Source of the DNA: Hevea brasiliensis
Lineage: Eukaryota > Streptophyta > Magnoliopsida > Malpighiales > Euphorbiaceae
Length of the DNA: 64,000 nt
NCBI RefSeq assembly: GCF_030052815.1
Contig: NC_079503.1
Location: forward strand, 44,620,735-44,684,734
Direction: 5' to 3'
Part shown: positions 1-10,000 of the stretch, in pieces
How positions within the stretch are numbered: position 1 is the stretch's first letter
How the letters are laid out: every line of letters begins with the position of its first letter
Notes under the pieces: generated by a model
What the model was told of the DNA's origin: nothing
What the model saw: the letters and a program-made list of their open reading frames with translations, nothing else
Databases searched by the model: none
Translations under genes and position numbers: made by a program

Positions 1-8
1 ATGATTAG

Positions 9-115
9 AGGTTGATGGACATGCTTGGATGAAGCTTCCAGTTTGGCTCACAATTCTTGGAGAACTCCAAGATGTAAATTATCCCAATTGGAAAACTAAG
101 CTTTGTGAACCCTAA
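9..115 (+). CDS. Partial: 3'-terminal exon of an unrecognised gene
   Basis: An open frame runs to a TAA at 113-115 and encodes about 35 residues, including VDGHAWMKLPVWL and ending TKLCEP. A stop lies just upstream in the same frame, but an AG at 7-8 (attag then aggttgatgg) is a plausible 3' splice acceptor, so this looks like the last exon of a gene whose body lies left of the window. The peptide is rich in W, P and hydrophobic residues and looks protein-like rather than random. I do not recognise the family. The gene would converge on the minus-strand CDC25-like gene. Confidence is limited by the short length. Confidence 0.35.
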
Positions 116-765
116 CTCTCCCTTGGACAGAACTCCAAATAACAAACAAGTTTTGACACCTTTGTTTTATAGCTTCTGAAATTGTGAATGTGTTTACATT
201 TTCAATTTTGAGCTTGAAATGATGAATTAATTAGGCTTGAGCTCAGAATTAGATAAATCAATTAAAAATGGGGTGTATATACCATATCTCTTTTTCAATT
301 TTAACACCCAATCCTCCAACATTGGCTTTGCTTGCTTTAAAGAATTAACAGTAATTGAACTTGCACTCTTCCAAAGTCTCTTAATTGTCAGTTTCTCTCA
401 CATAATTAACACTGGCTTTAATTTTCGGTCTCTTCGTAGGACCATAAAAATTCTTCAATAGCAAAATCTCCTCTCCATCTTTTCTTGATGGATTCTAAAT
501 CATTACCGTCTTCATCATCAACATCTATGATGGTCTGAAATATGGCCAAAATGCATAGATTTCTTCACCATAAATAAGGGACTTTGTCCCTTCTTTTATT
601 CAACTTCAACTTTGATATGTCTTTGTGATAGTGAGATAAATGTAGCCCACAGCTCTTCAAAAAATTGAATTTAACAGGGCATTTTTCTGTAATCAAAGGG
701 CTATATGAAGAAGACCTAGATACAGGCGAGAAAGGGAAACATCTCGAAATCAAAGGAGTGATTTA
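116..765 (+). other. 3' flank / intergenic spacer
   Basis: AT-rich sequence between the tail-to-tail genes. It probably contains the 3' UTRs of the partial + strand gene and of the CDC25-like gene. The small open frames here (237-461 +, 565-753 -) have no recognisable domain and ordinary spacer composition. No RNA gene or repeat was recognised. Confidence 0.4.
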
Positions 766-930
766 ACACCAATGAGCTTTAGCTCAATGATAATGGAATG
801 TCTCGAGGACTATGAGGTCTCGAGTTTAAATCTCAATCAGGGCCTATTGTAACTTAAAGAGTGATATTTAGTGCTATTGACCATAAATTTCTTTCCTTGT
901 TGAAACAAAGAAAATAAATATCGCATTTAT
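766..930 (+). mobile_element. tRNA-derived SINE-like repeat
   Basis: The block has a tRNA-like internal Pol III promoter: an A-box-like TAGCTCAATGA at 780-790 and a B-box-like GAGTTTAAATC at 822-832, about 32 nt apart. The text around them (gaggtctcgag) is typical of tRNA-related plant SINE heads. A non-tRNA body of about 80 nt and an A-rich tail (aaacaaagaaaataaata) follow. No clean target duplication was found, so both ends are approximate. The B box has decayed at its CpG. It could also be an old tRNA pseudogene. Confidence 0.45.
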
Positions 931-1164
931 GGCTGAACTGGAGTCATTCAGAAAACAGGACTATGAAAGAGTGGACCTATAGAGGAAAGGAGAGATGAAT
1001 AAGGAAAGGGAAATGGGGAAACTTTTGTCTCTTCCTAACATTCCAAAAGCCACTGTAGACTATTGGATACATGGAAAATACATTAAACAGTCAATAGAAA
1101 TCTCTAACAGCCAGTTTATATAGGTGGGTATATTTCCTCCTAAGAGAGGATGTCTTTTGAACAA

Positions 1165-3274
1165 TTACTGAGCACTCTCAGCCGTGCACGGGGTACTGGT
1201 ACAATGACAAACAGGCTTACCAGCTGCTTCCCAGCCGTTGAAGCCACGTTCCAAAACCAAGATGTTTTTTATTTCTGTATCCTCTTTCATCTCTTCCAGA
1301 TAATTAGCAAACCTTCGAGCACAAGTTGGACCACGAACCTGCAGGAAAACCAATCATTAATACTTTGAGCATTTCAAAAATTAAAAATTAGGGGGGAAAA
1401 AAGCATGAAGTTATTTTCTGAAATTTCCATATGTATGTCACAGCCAGTACTTTACAGAACTTGTTAAACTGGCCATTAAGCTTCACCATATGGTATAGGG
1501 GAGAGCAAGTGTCTGAAATAAACTCACAATTCTGTCAGTCAAAAGACTGCATTTCACAATTGCAAGCAGAAAACCTCCCATCGACAGTAAACAAATGATT
1601 CCATTCAATGTCTCTTCTTTCATAAGCATGGGATTTCCAGACACGATATTGCCACTGACCTCGTGCTATTCATATAAATTAGCATAAGGAGATAAGACCT
1701 TACAAGGCACTAAGGAATTAAGGATAGGATTGCCACCTTCCTGCGTTGGGCTCTGCCGGAAATGTACCTATGATTGCTTTTCATTCCTATAAAGAATGGT
1801 CATCACCAAAAGGTTTTCTTTACCAGCAATTAATTGCAAAAATTAATTTCCAACATGGATGTAGCTAAATACACAGAGTGCACAAGATGGAGCACTCATC
1901 AGAACAAGGCTTAAAAAGCAAAGAAAGACCTAAGAATACTTGAAAACTATGTAAATTTGCAACATAAAGGGAAGTATCAAAGCTCAAGAATAGGTCACTA
2001 GCACATGAAAACATCCTACTACTATCTTTGATCATAAACGCTGAGTACAAAGAAGCAGCTCTCTGAGCAACAGTATCAGGAGCTATTCAGCTTAGATGGA
2101 TCCCCAGAGAAGATTTACAGGCACCATTCACATAGGGGAAAAAAGCTGGATTAGTGCAGCTATTTGAGCTTTAAATTTTAAATTTTTGCTGCTGCAAATA
2201 AACTAGAGTGATTTAAATTTCAGAGAATCCTTTTTTATATTTTGTATTTAAAAAGCTAGTTGAAATCAATGAAAGGCAGCTAAGTTCATTCCAAGATTGA
2301 GTTTGGTAAATACTCATATTGGAGGTTTCTCTCTAATGAAAGCTTAACTTCTTCCAAAGGGTTGCAACCACAAAACCTCAATCCAGGAGCTCTTCATTTG
2401 CAGATTTCTCGGCGCCCTTGGACGCTATCCCAAACCCAAGTTTATAACAGTCTCAAATCACTTAAAACAATTTGACATCTGCAACTTGTGTGTAAGCACT
2501 TCCAAGATAAAATGTAACTCCATGTCGATCTCACACCAACTCAACTACGACAACAAAATTTTTCCATGCAATTAAATGAATTGCTCAATTAAGCCACCTG
2601 CACGACCATTCCCAAACCACACATATGCTAGAATAGATTATCTGTTGGATTATAAGGTGATTAATGAATCATAATCTCAACATCCATAAACATATCGAGT
2701 TACTTTTTTCAAGGCAAATCGCATAAAGCCCAGTTAACCAGGATGATACTGACGGCAGCAAAATCAGTGACAAATATACAAAAATTTCCATCAAGTCACT
2801 ATTCGCAGGTACATTTGAGGGTAAATCCTAAATGATTAATCAAATTAGACAAGAAATTCACTTTTCAATTACCATTTCACAAACAAATTGATGGATCAAG
2901 TACAGAAAGAAACCCAGAAAGGATTAACTTAAAAAAAAAAAAACACAAACCTGGCTCAAAGCGCAATGAAAAACAAGGGTATCCTTCCCTTTGACTTGCT
3001 GAACGAGCTGAGAGATCCTATCAGCAAAGGTATCACTCGCGTAGTGCAGCGACCCAGCTATATGCCCATCATAACTCCTCTCATCGTCCCTAAAATCCCA
3101 AAACAAGTGAAAAGATGAAACAATTAAGGCATAAATAGCTTCAAATCAAATCAAGGAAGTGCACATAACGAAGTGAAGAAAGTGATTGTACCTCACGTCG
3201 ATAATAGCAATATTGGGGCGGCGTTTGAGGGTAAGAAGTTGAGAGCCCGTTACGTACGAGATGCTCCGAGACAT
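1165..3274 (-). CDS. CDC25: CDC25-like dual-specificity phosphatase / arsenate reductase (rhodanese fold), 3 exons
   Basis: Three exons on the minus strand: 3274-3192, 3089-2951 and 1338-1165. They join with GT-AG introns into a 131-residue protein starting [14 protein letters not shown] and ending CTAESAQ. It is a single rhodanese/CDC25 catalytic domain. Key features are [18 protein letters not shown] (about residues 29-46), the active-site HC-x5-R loop (HCALSQVR, about 69-76) interrupted by intron 2 directly after CALSQ, and the C-terminal Cys cluster CHC...C that forms the zinc loop in this plant family. Length agrees with Arabidopsis CDC25/ACR2 (about 130-146 aa), which lacks the long regulatory N-terminus of animal CDC25. 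Family knowledge: removal of phosphate from tyrosine/threonine, and arsenate reduction in vitro. The role here is inferred. All exons are intact. No other complete host gene is visible in the window. Confidence 0.93.
1339..2950 (-). other. Intron 2 of the CDC25-like gene (1.6 kb)
   Basis: Donor CAG/GTTTGTG at 2951/2950 and acceptor CTGCAG at 1344-1339. It splits the catalytic loop between Q and V of HCALSQVR. The sequence is AT-rich with no coding content or recognisable transposon. Long homopolymer T just inside the donor (minus strand) is the only notable feature. Intron 1 is short (3191-3090). Confidence 0.85.
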
Positions 3275-3562
3275 TAATCCTTACTTTGTTGGAGGGGAGA
3301 GAGACTGAGGCAAACTGGGGCTAGAGCAAACCTTTTCGTCCGCTTCTTTTAATGGTCGTTGAATTCGGTAAAATGCCTTTTTTTTCGTTCATGATTATTT
3401 AATCCCCGCATATTTGTCAATATCATTAGTTGGTCCCTATTTGTTAAAACTCAATTAGTTGATACATCATGTTTAAATCTGTTAATTAGGTAGTCCATTC
3501 ACCTAAATTAGCCCTAACTTCCGTTAAGTTTATGTTAAATGACGCTAATAACCTTTTAATTA
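3275..3562 (-). promoter_or_regulatory. 5' UTR and proximal promoter region of the CDC25-like gene
   Basis: Pyrimidine-rich leader immediately upstream of the ATG (ctctctcccctcc in gene orientation, about 3285-3305). AT-rich spacer follows further upstream, with phrases such as ttagttggtccc that are typical of decayed repeat DNA. No convincing TATA box could be fixed. Confidence 0.4.
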
Positions 3563-3774
3563 AGGGTGGCTCCCAATGAAAAAGCTAAAGCAGAGAAGAT
3601 ATTGTAGATCAAGTGGGCCGAAAAAGAAGCAGAATCAAAATATCTAGCTGGTCTTGGTATAGCTAAGCAGCACCAGGCCATTGTAGTTGGGCTGAGAGAG
3701 TGTTCTAGCATTCTCTGTGATTGTACCAGGAACAACTTCAAAGGATGTCATGCACATGGTTCTAGCTGTTAAGG
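3563..3774 (+). pseudogene. HIR (hypersensitive-induced reaction, band-7/SPFH) protein fragment
   Basis: Translation gives RVAPNEKAKAEKIL, a TAG stop, [20 protein letters not shown], then [11 protein letters not shown]. After a one-base frameshift it continues [22 protein letters not shown]. This matches the C-terminal half of the plant HIR/stomatin-like domain (family text NEKAEAEKIL...ESKYLSGLGIA...VPGTTAKDVMDMVL). About 70 codons survive, with one nonsense codon, one frameshift and several substitutions. Both ends stop abruptly in AT-rich spacer, so this is a captured or partly deleted copy and not a gene. No poly(A) tail is seen that would prove retroposition. Confidence 0.75.
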
Positions 3775-3857
3775 GGTAAGAAGTTTGGATAGTAAAATGT
3801 AAATTTCAAAGACTAGGGGATATTTTGTATTTATTTTTTATTTTTGTAATTTTAGGG

Positions 3858-4315
3858 TGTGATGGCTCAAGCATAGTGATGTTTTCTCTTTCCACATCCC
3901 ATTATGTTCTTATCGCTTTTTAGGAAGGAGTGACTAGTCGGTCAGTATTGGGCCCGTTTGTCACTGGTTATTGAGTCCCTGTCCCTTTACCCCTTGTATG
4001 TTTTCTCTCTGCCTACAAGTGATGTAAAGATTGCTTGTCTCCTTGTATTAATTATATTATTTTGAATGAAAACAATAGCATGTTCACTAAATATTCTTGT
4101 CCCGTTATTTGATGTAATGGCTATGATTGTGATGCTTGTTTATATGAGATGCTTGTGATATTTTTCTCAATTGGCTTGCCAAAGCCCCTTGCTATTGTAA
4201 TAATCATTTTAATCCATAGATTATTGTGTGATTCTCGCTGGCTGACTTATCTTGAAAGAGTTCAAGTCAAGTGCCACACGGTTCCAAGTGAGTACGAATA
4301 CCTGGGCCCGTGACA
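3858..4315 (+). repeat. R0: probable 5' LTR of an old Ty3/gypsy element
   Basis: A 458-bp block beginning TGTGATGG and ending CCGTGACA, directly followed by a primer-binding site and a gag frame. The right boundary is well placed by the PBS. The left boundary is inferred only from the TG start, because no second LTR is in the window. The short LTR separates R0 from the 3-4 kb LTRs of the Tekay elements that follow. Confidence 0.5.
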
Positions 4316-4317
4316 GT

Positions 4318-4329
4318 TGGTATTAGAGC
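4318..4329 (+). promoter_or_regulatory. R0 primer-binding site (tRNA-iMet)
   Basis: TGGTATTAGAGC, two bases after the LTR end, matches the complement of the initiator tRNA-Met 3' end (TGGTATCAGAGC) at 11 of 12 positions. Confidence 0.7.
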
Positions 4330-4357
4330 AGTAATTGATCCGTGAGCATTTGAAAGC

Positions 4358-5872
4358 ATGACGAAGTCAGCTGCACGCATTGATGCCCTAGAGAAAAGGT
4401 TTGATGAGATCTTTGCTTGGATTGAGGAATATTCGACCTACGAGGGGCGGACAACAGAGCTTGTGTCCTCACTCTTGAACATCGAGATAAATGCATTGAG
4501 GTGCTAGAAGAGAAAATTGAACATTTGTTGGCTATGGTAGCCAAGCTCTCTAGCGATGAGAGTGAGCCAATAGAGCTTGAGGCCACCAAAAATCCCACAC
4601 ATGTAGGGTCTACCCGGTGGGGTGACCTCGAAAGTAGAATGCTTGAATTTGAGGCAGTGACCTCTCATATGGAAGATCTGATAGAAAGCTTAAAATCTAT
4701 CACCGATTCTCACAATTCTCTTATAGGGATTATGGATGCCATCAAGGATGGCGTTAAGGAGGCAGTGAGCACGATCCAAGGTGAATTACTAGATTTAAAA
4801 GGCAAGGTAAATCTGCTGGTGAGAGCTGCCAGTAACCCTCATATGCAAGCCTATGAGGTAGGTAAGGCTAAAATTCCAAAACTAAAAGCATTTGGCAATG
4901 TTCATGATGCTAAAGAGGTAGATAATTTCCTATTTGATATGGAATTATACTTCAATGTTACTAAAAATGATTTTGGTGAGGGGAGGTTAAAGATAGCGCC
5001 CATGTACTTGACCAACGATGCCAAACTATAGTGGCGTACTAAAGTAGAAGAAACTATATCAGGATAGTGCTCTATTGTTAGTTTGGATAGCTTCAAAAAG
5101 GAATTGAAAACTCAGTTTTACCCTAAAAATATGGCTTATAATGCACGATAAAAACTAGCTAAGCTATAACAAATTGGTTCCATTTGAAAGTATGTAAGGG
5201 GACTTTTTCAGCATTGATGTTGGACATCAGGGATATGTTCAAGATAGACAAGGTGTTCAATTTTTTGAAGGGCTTGAAACCCTGGGCAAAGAATAAGTTA
5301 ATGAGACAGAATATGAAAGAGCTTAGTGTAGCTCTAAGCATAGCAGAAAGCTTAGATGATTACTCTAGCAGTGCTCCTAAGAGGAAGTTTAATTCCCCAT
5401 AAGGCTCAGACAATCGCCCTAACAAATTGGGCAAGATCGTGAGTGGGGGAGCAGATTGGAATAACCCTACTACAAGGGGGACAGAAAGGAAGAATTAAAG
5501 GTTTAGGCTAAATACAAATTGGGCAACTAAACTGGGAAGATAGCCTAATAATGCTAGGCCTCGAGATAATAGTTCCCAGGGATTAAGTAACACAACAGCA
5601 ACTAAGCCCAAAACATTAAAGTGTTTTCTTTGTGATGGGCCACATCGTGTTGCTGAATGCCCACACAAGGGTACTTTAAATGCTCTAAGGGCCATGCAGG
5701 AGGAAAAGGGTCCTGAAGAGGAAGAATAAAGAATGGAAGAGAATGATCCATTGATGGTAGGTGCTCTCCATTTTCTTGGAGCCTTGGAGAAACAAAAGAC
5801 AAAAACCAGTGATGAAAGAGGATTAATATATGTTGATTTATGCATTAATGGCAAGGTAATAAGGGCTCTTGT
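4358..5872 (+). pseudogene. R0 gag (to start of protease), disrupted
   Basis: The frame opens at ATG 4358 (MTKSAARIDALEKRF), shifts near 4500, then is open from 4501 to 5031. That stretch has a coiled-coil-like N-terminus and a retrotransposon gag domain (IPKLKAFGNVHDAKEVDNFL). Later parts have several stops but remain readable, including the GLKPWAKNKL region near 5270. A zinc knuckle CFLCDGPHRVAEC lies near 5620-5660, spaced C-x2-C-x3-H-x4-C as in this gag family. The protease start (YVDLCINGKVIRAL) is cut at 5872 by E1 and resumes for only 10 bp at 21729-21738 with the catalytic DTG codons before E3 cuts it again. It is a Ty3/gypsy gag distinct from the Tekay type. A Reina/Galadriel-like origin is possible but unproven. 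Confidence 0.8.
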
Positions 5873-6562
5873 TGTAACACCCTCACTGTAGCAAATCCGT
5901 ATATTCTACTGTTTCGGTGACCGGTATCTATCCAGACAGCTAGTGTCACACCCTACCCCTCTGTAAGGCATAACATGATCCCGTAGTATACCTAATGAAT
6001 TACCAACTCCGTCTACTGATAACCCATTAAATACACTACAAGGGATTTTAAAAACTTTTCTTACTTCTTTTACAGTGGTGAGCACTATTTACAGGTGTTA
6101 AAGACTTCGGTGAATTGAAGTGAAATAACTAACTCATTTGGTTTATTTGGAATTTCTGTAAAAATTTTGGCAAAGTGCCATCTGTATTTTGGACAAAACA
6201 GTTCTTCAGAAAACCTGTAAAAAGTACACTTCAATAATTTTCCAAATCTCAACTCCAATACATTTCTCAACACAACAATTTATCAACTCAATTCCATAGA
6301 AATTTTTCAAAGTCTAAGATAAGGAAATATAATACAGTTTTTACAATTCAAAACAACTCATAATTATTTTACAACCTTAAGTTACAATTTGAATGTACAA
6401 CTGCTCAAACCAAAAACAAAATATACATACAGTGTCATACATTACAGTACAAAATGCAAAATATTGGTATACTCATTATACCAGGTAATCCCTCGCTGGA
6501 TGTACTAGCAGCCTAGTCTGCTGCCCTGTCTATCTCTACTGCGGCAATAATAAAGCTATCAT

Positions 6563-6579
6563 TTGAGACAATGTCTCAG
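6563..6579 (-). promoter_or_regulatory. E2 LTR hairpin (TGAGACA/TGTCTCA)
   Basis: The arms 6564-6570 and 6572-6578 are perfect complements. The hairpin is followed on + by gtggtgca, the same flank as in the other Tekay LTRs. It is one member of the covarying hairpin set described in the findings. Confidence 0.5.
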
Positions 6580-6773
6580 TGGTGCACAACATTAACCAAA
6601 TACAATTTTAAATCACAATTCATAAATCATATCATTAGTGGATACTTAAAACCATAGTTGATTTCAAGACAATGAATGTCATAAGGAATTTAAACTCCAA
6701 TTCACAAATTATCAAAATTCATAATAACACAATTTAGTCAAATAGCTTAAGAATACCGAATTGCCAAATCATA

Positions 6774-7003
6774 CACAATTTGATCAAATTCTTGAATAAC
6801 ACGCTTTTTCCAATCAATGACACAATTTGATCAAATAACTGAATAATATCGTTTTGCAAATCAATAACACAATTCGATCAAATAATTGAATAATATCGTT
6901 TTGCAAATCAATAACACAATTCGATCAAATAATTGAATAATATCGTTTTGCAAATCAATAACACCATTCGATCAAATAACTGGAGAATACAGTGTTGCCA
7001 ATC
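6774..7003 (-). repeat. 47-bp minisatellite in the E2 LTR
   Basis: About five head-to-tail copies of a 47-bp AT-rich unit containing aacacaattcgatcaaata and cgttttgcaaatc. Central copies are nearly identical and edge copies are diverged. The same unit recurs in both E4 LTRs. Confidence 0.85.
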
Positions 7004-10000
7004 AATATCACAATTTAAGTCATGACACAATTTTTCCATATATGCCGTGTTGTACACCACGACAAGACATACTCACCCCAATAATCGAAATCAATAAGGG
7101 AGGAAGCTAGCTATCTAATGAGTACTCATCCATACTCACCTCAGACTAGGAAGTCAAAGAGGGAGGAACATAATCATACTCACCCCAGACTAATAAGTCA
7201 AAGAGGGAGGAATAATCACACTCACCCCATTAATGGAGGAGGAACATAGTATCGGTGTCATGCCAATTGTGAGTCAAAACAATTCCAAACATTTTATTCA
7301 AATGATCCGTAAGAATCCAATAAATTTCCAAAGTTATAATTTCATTCACAAAATGGCAACACAATTCGTAATTCACTTCAATTTCCACAAAACCATTTCT
7401 GATTGCTTTTCAATCAATAAGTATCCATCAATATCATTCAAACAATTTTTCACAGTTTCAAACCATTCACAATGTTTTTCAATCAATAAGTGTCCACCAA
7501 ACACATTTCCACAATTTAAAACAATAATATACAAGTAGTCATAATTTATTTCAATTGAAAATAATTCAAAAGAAATAGTTGTTGTGCACAAACACAATTT
7601 AAAACAATAATATACAATTAGTCAATATTTATTTCAATTGAAAATTCAAGAGAAATAGTTGTTGTGCACAAACCTCTGATATTTGTCTCTGGTTTTGACT
7701 CGAGATTTCTTTCCCTTTTCTTTGAGTCCTTGTTAATCGAGAAACACAATTTGAAGTGTTTGATGCTAATTTAATTTGCCTCTAACGATGGTGTTTAGTA
7801 AATAATGCATGAACTCAATTATTCACTTAATCACCTAATATACCGACCCTCGTTGCGTTTTAGGTAAATTAGGTTTTAGTGTCGTTAATATGTCACATTT
7901 GATAGGGTTTTAGGTTTGGTATGTTTTACCAAAGTCATTTCCTTGCTTAGTGCATTTTAATGCAAATTCTTTGGATTCGGACAACTGGTTTGACCTAACC
8001 GACGATCTAGTTCCCTCAGTTTTGGGTCTCGGTCGAAACTACAAACTTGTAGATCTAGGTCTTATTGCACGCGGGCAAAATTTCAGGTCAATCCGAGTTA
8101 AGTAGACCGAGTTATGGTCATTATACTATTGCTGGTCAAATGGTACCATTTTAGGTCAATTTTAGGTCAAATTGGTCAATTCTGGTTCGGCCAGTTGTTG
8201 GACACGACCTTGTGCAAGCTTTTTGACTTGCTTATGGTCATTTCTGGGCTTTGGTGTCTTCATAAGACTTGTAGGTATGGGTCTTAACTATTCTTGGTTA
8301 AAATTTCAGGTCAATTGGACTTGGTTTGAGTGAGTTATGGCCTAAACACTCACTGCTGCCCAATTGGTCATTTTTCAGGTCCTAATTGCACCTAATCCGA
8401 ATTGGTCATTTTTAGGTCACCTTGCAAGCAGAATTTTGGCATGGGTTCTCAATGAAAGTTGGCACATTTTGTGCCTAGTTTCACCTCAAATTGGTCTCAT
8501 ACCAATTGAGGTTACACATTTAAGGTTATAGGCTAAAATGTGTACTGCCCTCAATATGCTTTTCACACCCCATTCAAAACACATATTTACCTTGCAAAGT
8601 TTACTTCCATACCCTACCAAATCAGTTTTGGTACATTACCAAAAGCACTTTCTACTTTACATTAACATTATTTTGGGCAGATTCCAATCAGCCTCAACAC
8701 ACCAATATCATTCACAATTACAATTTCTAAGTACTATTACAAACACACCTAACCATTACAAATTTTACACACACTTTACAAGATCAATCTACATACATAT
8801 CATCAATCCTTCTAGGTTAATATTCTGCATACATTTCCTTCAATATATACCATTACTCAAGTGTCCCCAAGCTGCCACAAACCATTCTTCAACATCAAAG
8901 TGCCGTCCATTTTACAATTTCCCATCCAAGTGCATAAATCACCACATAAACATGAAATAATTCACTAGGTTACTAATTCATCATGATCGTATAATCTTCT
9001 TTTTCTCAAATTTGTATAAGACTTTTAACAATCTAATACAATGTTTACTTTGTTTGGATAACACCAATCTCCTCTTACTATTGTGTTGTCTAATATTTCG
9101 GTTCACGTTCCTTCTTGAATGACCCTTGAGGTCATGTTAGAATCATTCATCAGTCATTGGTCCTCTGACCATTCTAGTCCATAGTCTTCCTCACATTTGT
9201 AATATTTCTTTGTTACACATGAATCAACTGTTCAATTCTCTACTTTCATAACTCTTTTTATCTGTCAATATTCTATAACTTACTTCCTTTTGTACTGAAC
9301 TATAACCTTTCGATATTCTAACTTTTGGAGTTTTAGATCCCTAATTAGGATTTTCAAACTTATTTCTAACAATTAAATTCTGTCCTGGCATAACTATACC
9401 AAAACAGATGCCGTTGGCAACTATTCTCATCTAGGTGTACTATCGGTTAGTACGTAGCTCTACACAATAATCTCAAGTTAGTACTGTAATCTGCAGCTTA
9501 CAGTATAAACATCAAGAACATTGCATAGTTACTACGATACATCCCAATAGATCAAACTTTGTTATCTTTTATTCTTTTTGAATTCACTGATATTCGAATC
9601 TTATTCTGATTACAATATCCATTAGCAATTTCTAACAGTAACCTCCTTGCCCTCATCTAGAGCAATTCCATTACTGCATCTTACATTTACGTCCTCTTGC
9701 CTTACATTAAGTAGGCTCGCCAATTAGCTTATAATTTTATGGTGTGTCAGCAAATACTTTTCGCCGATAAACTCTTCCAAAACTAATTTCACTTGTTATC
9801 ACAATCCTTATCCTAAAGGACTAGTCACTAATGCATCAAAATTTATTTCCCTGACCTCCTGTACAATAATACAAGGAGATTTCCTCCCGTTAGTGCATAT
9901 TTATAATGTAATGTACTGTATGTATCAAACATTTGAGCAGTTGTAGTTACCGACAAAAAGATTTCAAATTCACAGTTCGAAATTCACTTTAAAACCATTA

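Noticed and set aside
565..753. 62-residue minus-strand ORF
   Set aside because: No homology recognised, no splice or start context, and located in the spacer between convergent genes.
6774..7003. CRISPR-like direct repeats
   Set aside because: Repeats are contiguous with no unique spacers, vary between copies, and lie in a plant LTR.
8538..8960. 140-residue open frame on +
   Set aside because: It lies in the E2 LTR, has the low-complexity composition of AT-rich LTR DNA, matches no family, and is antisense to the element.
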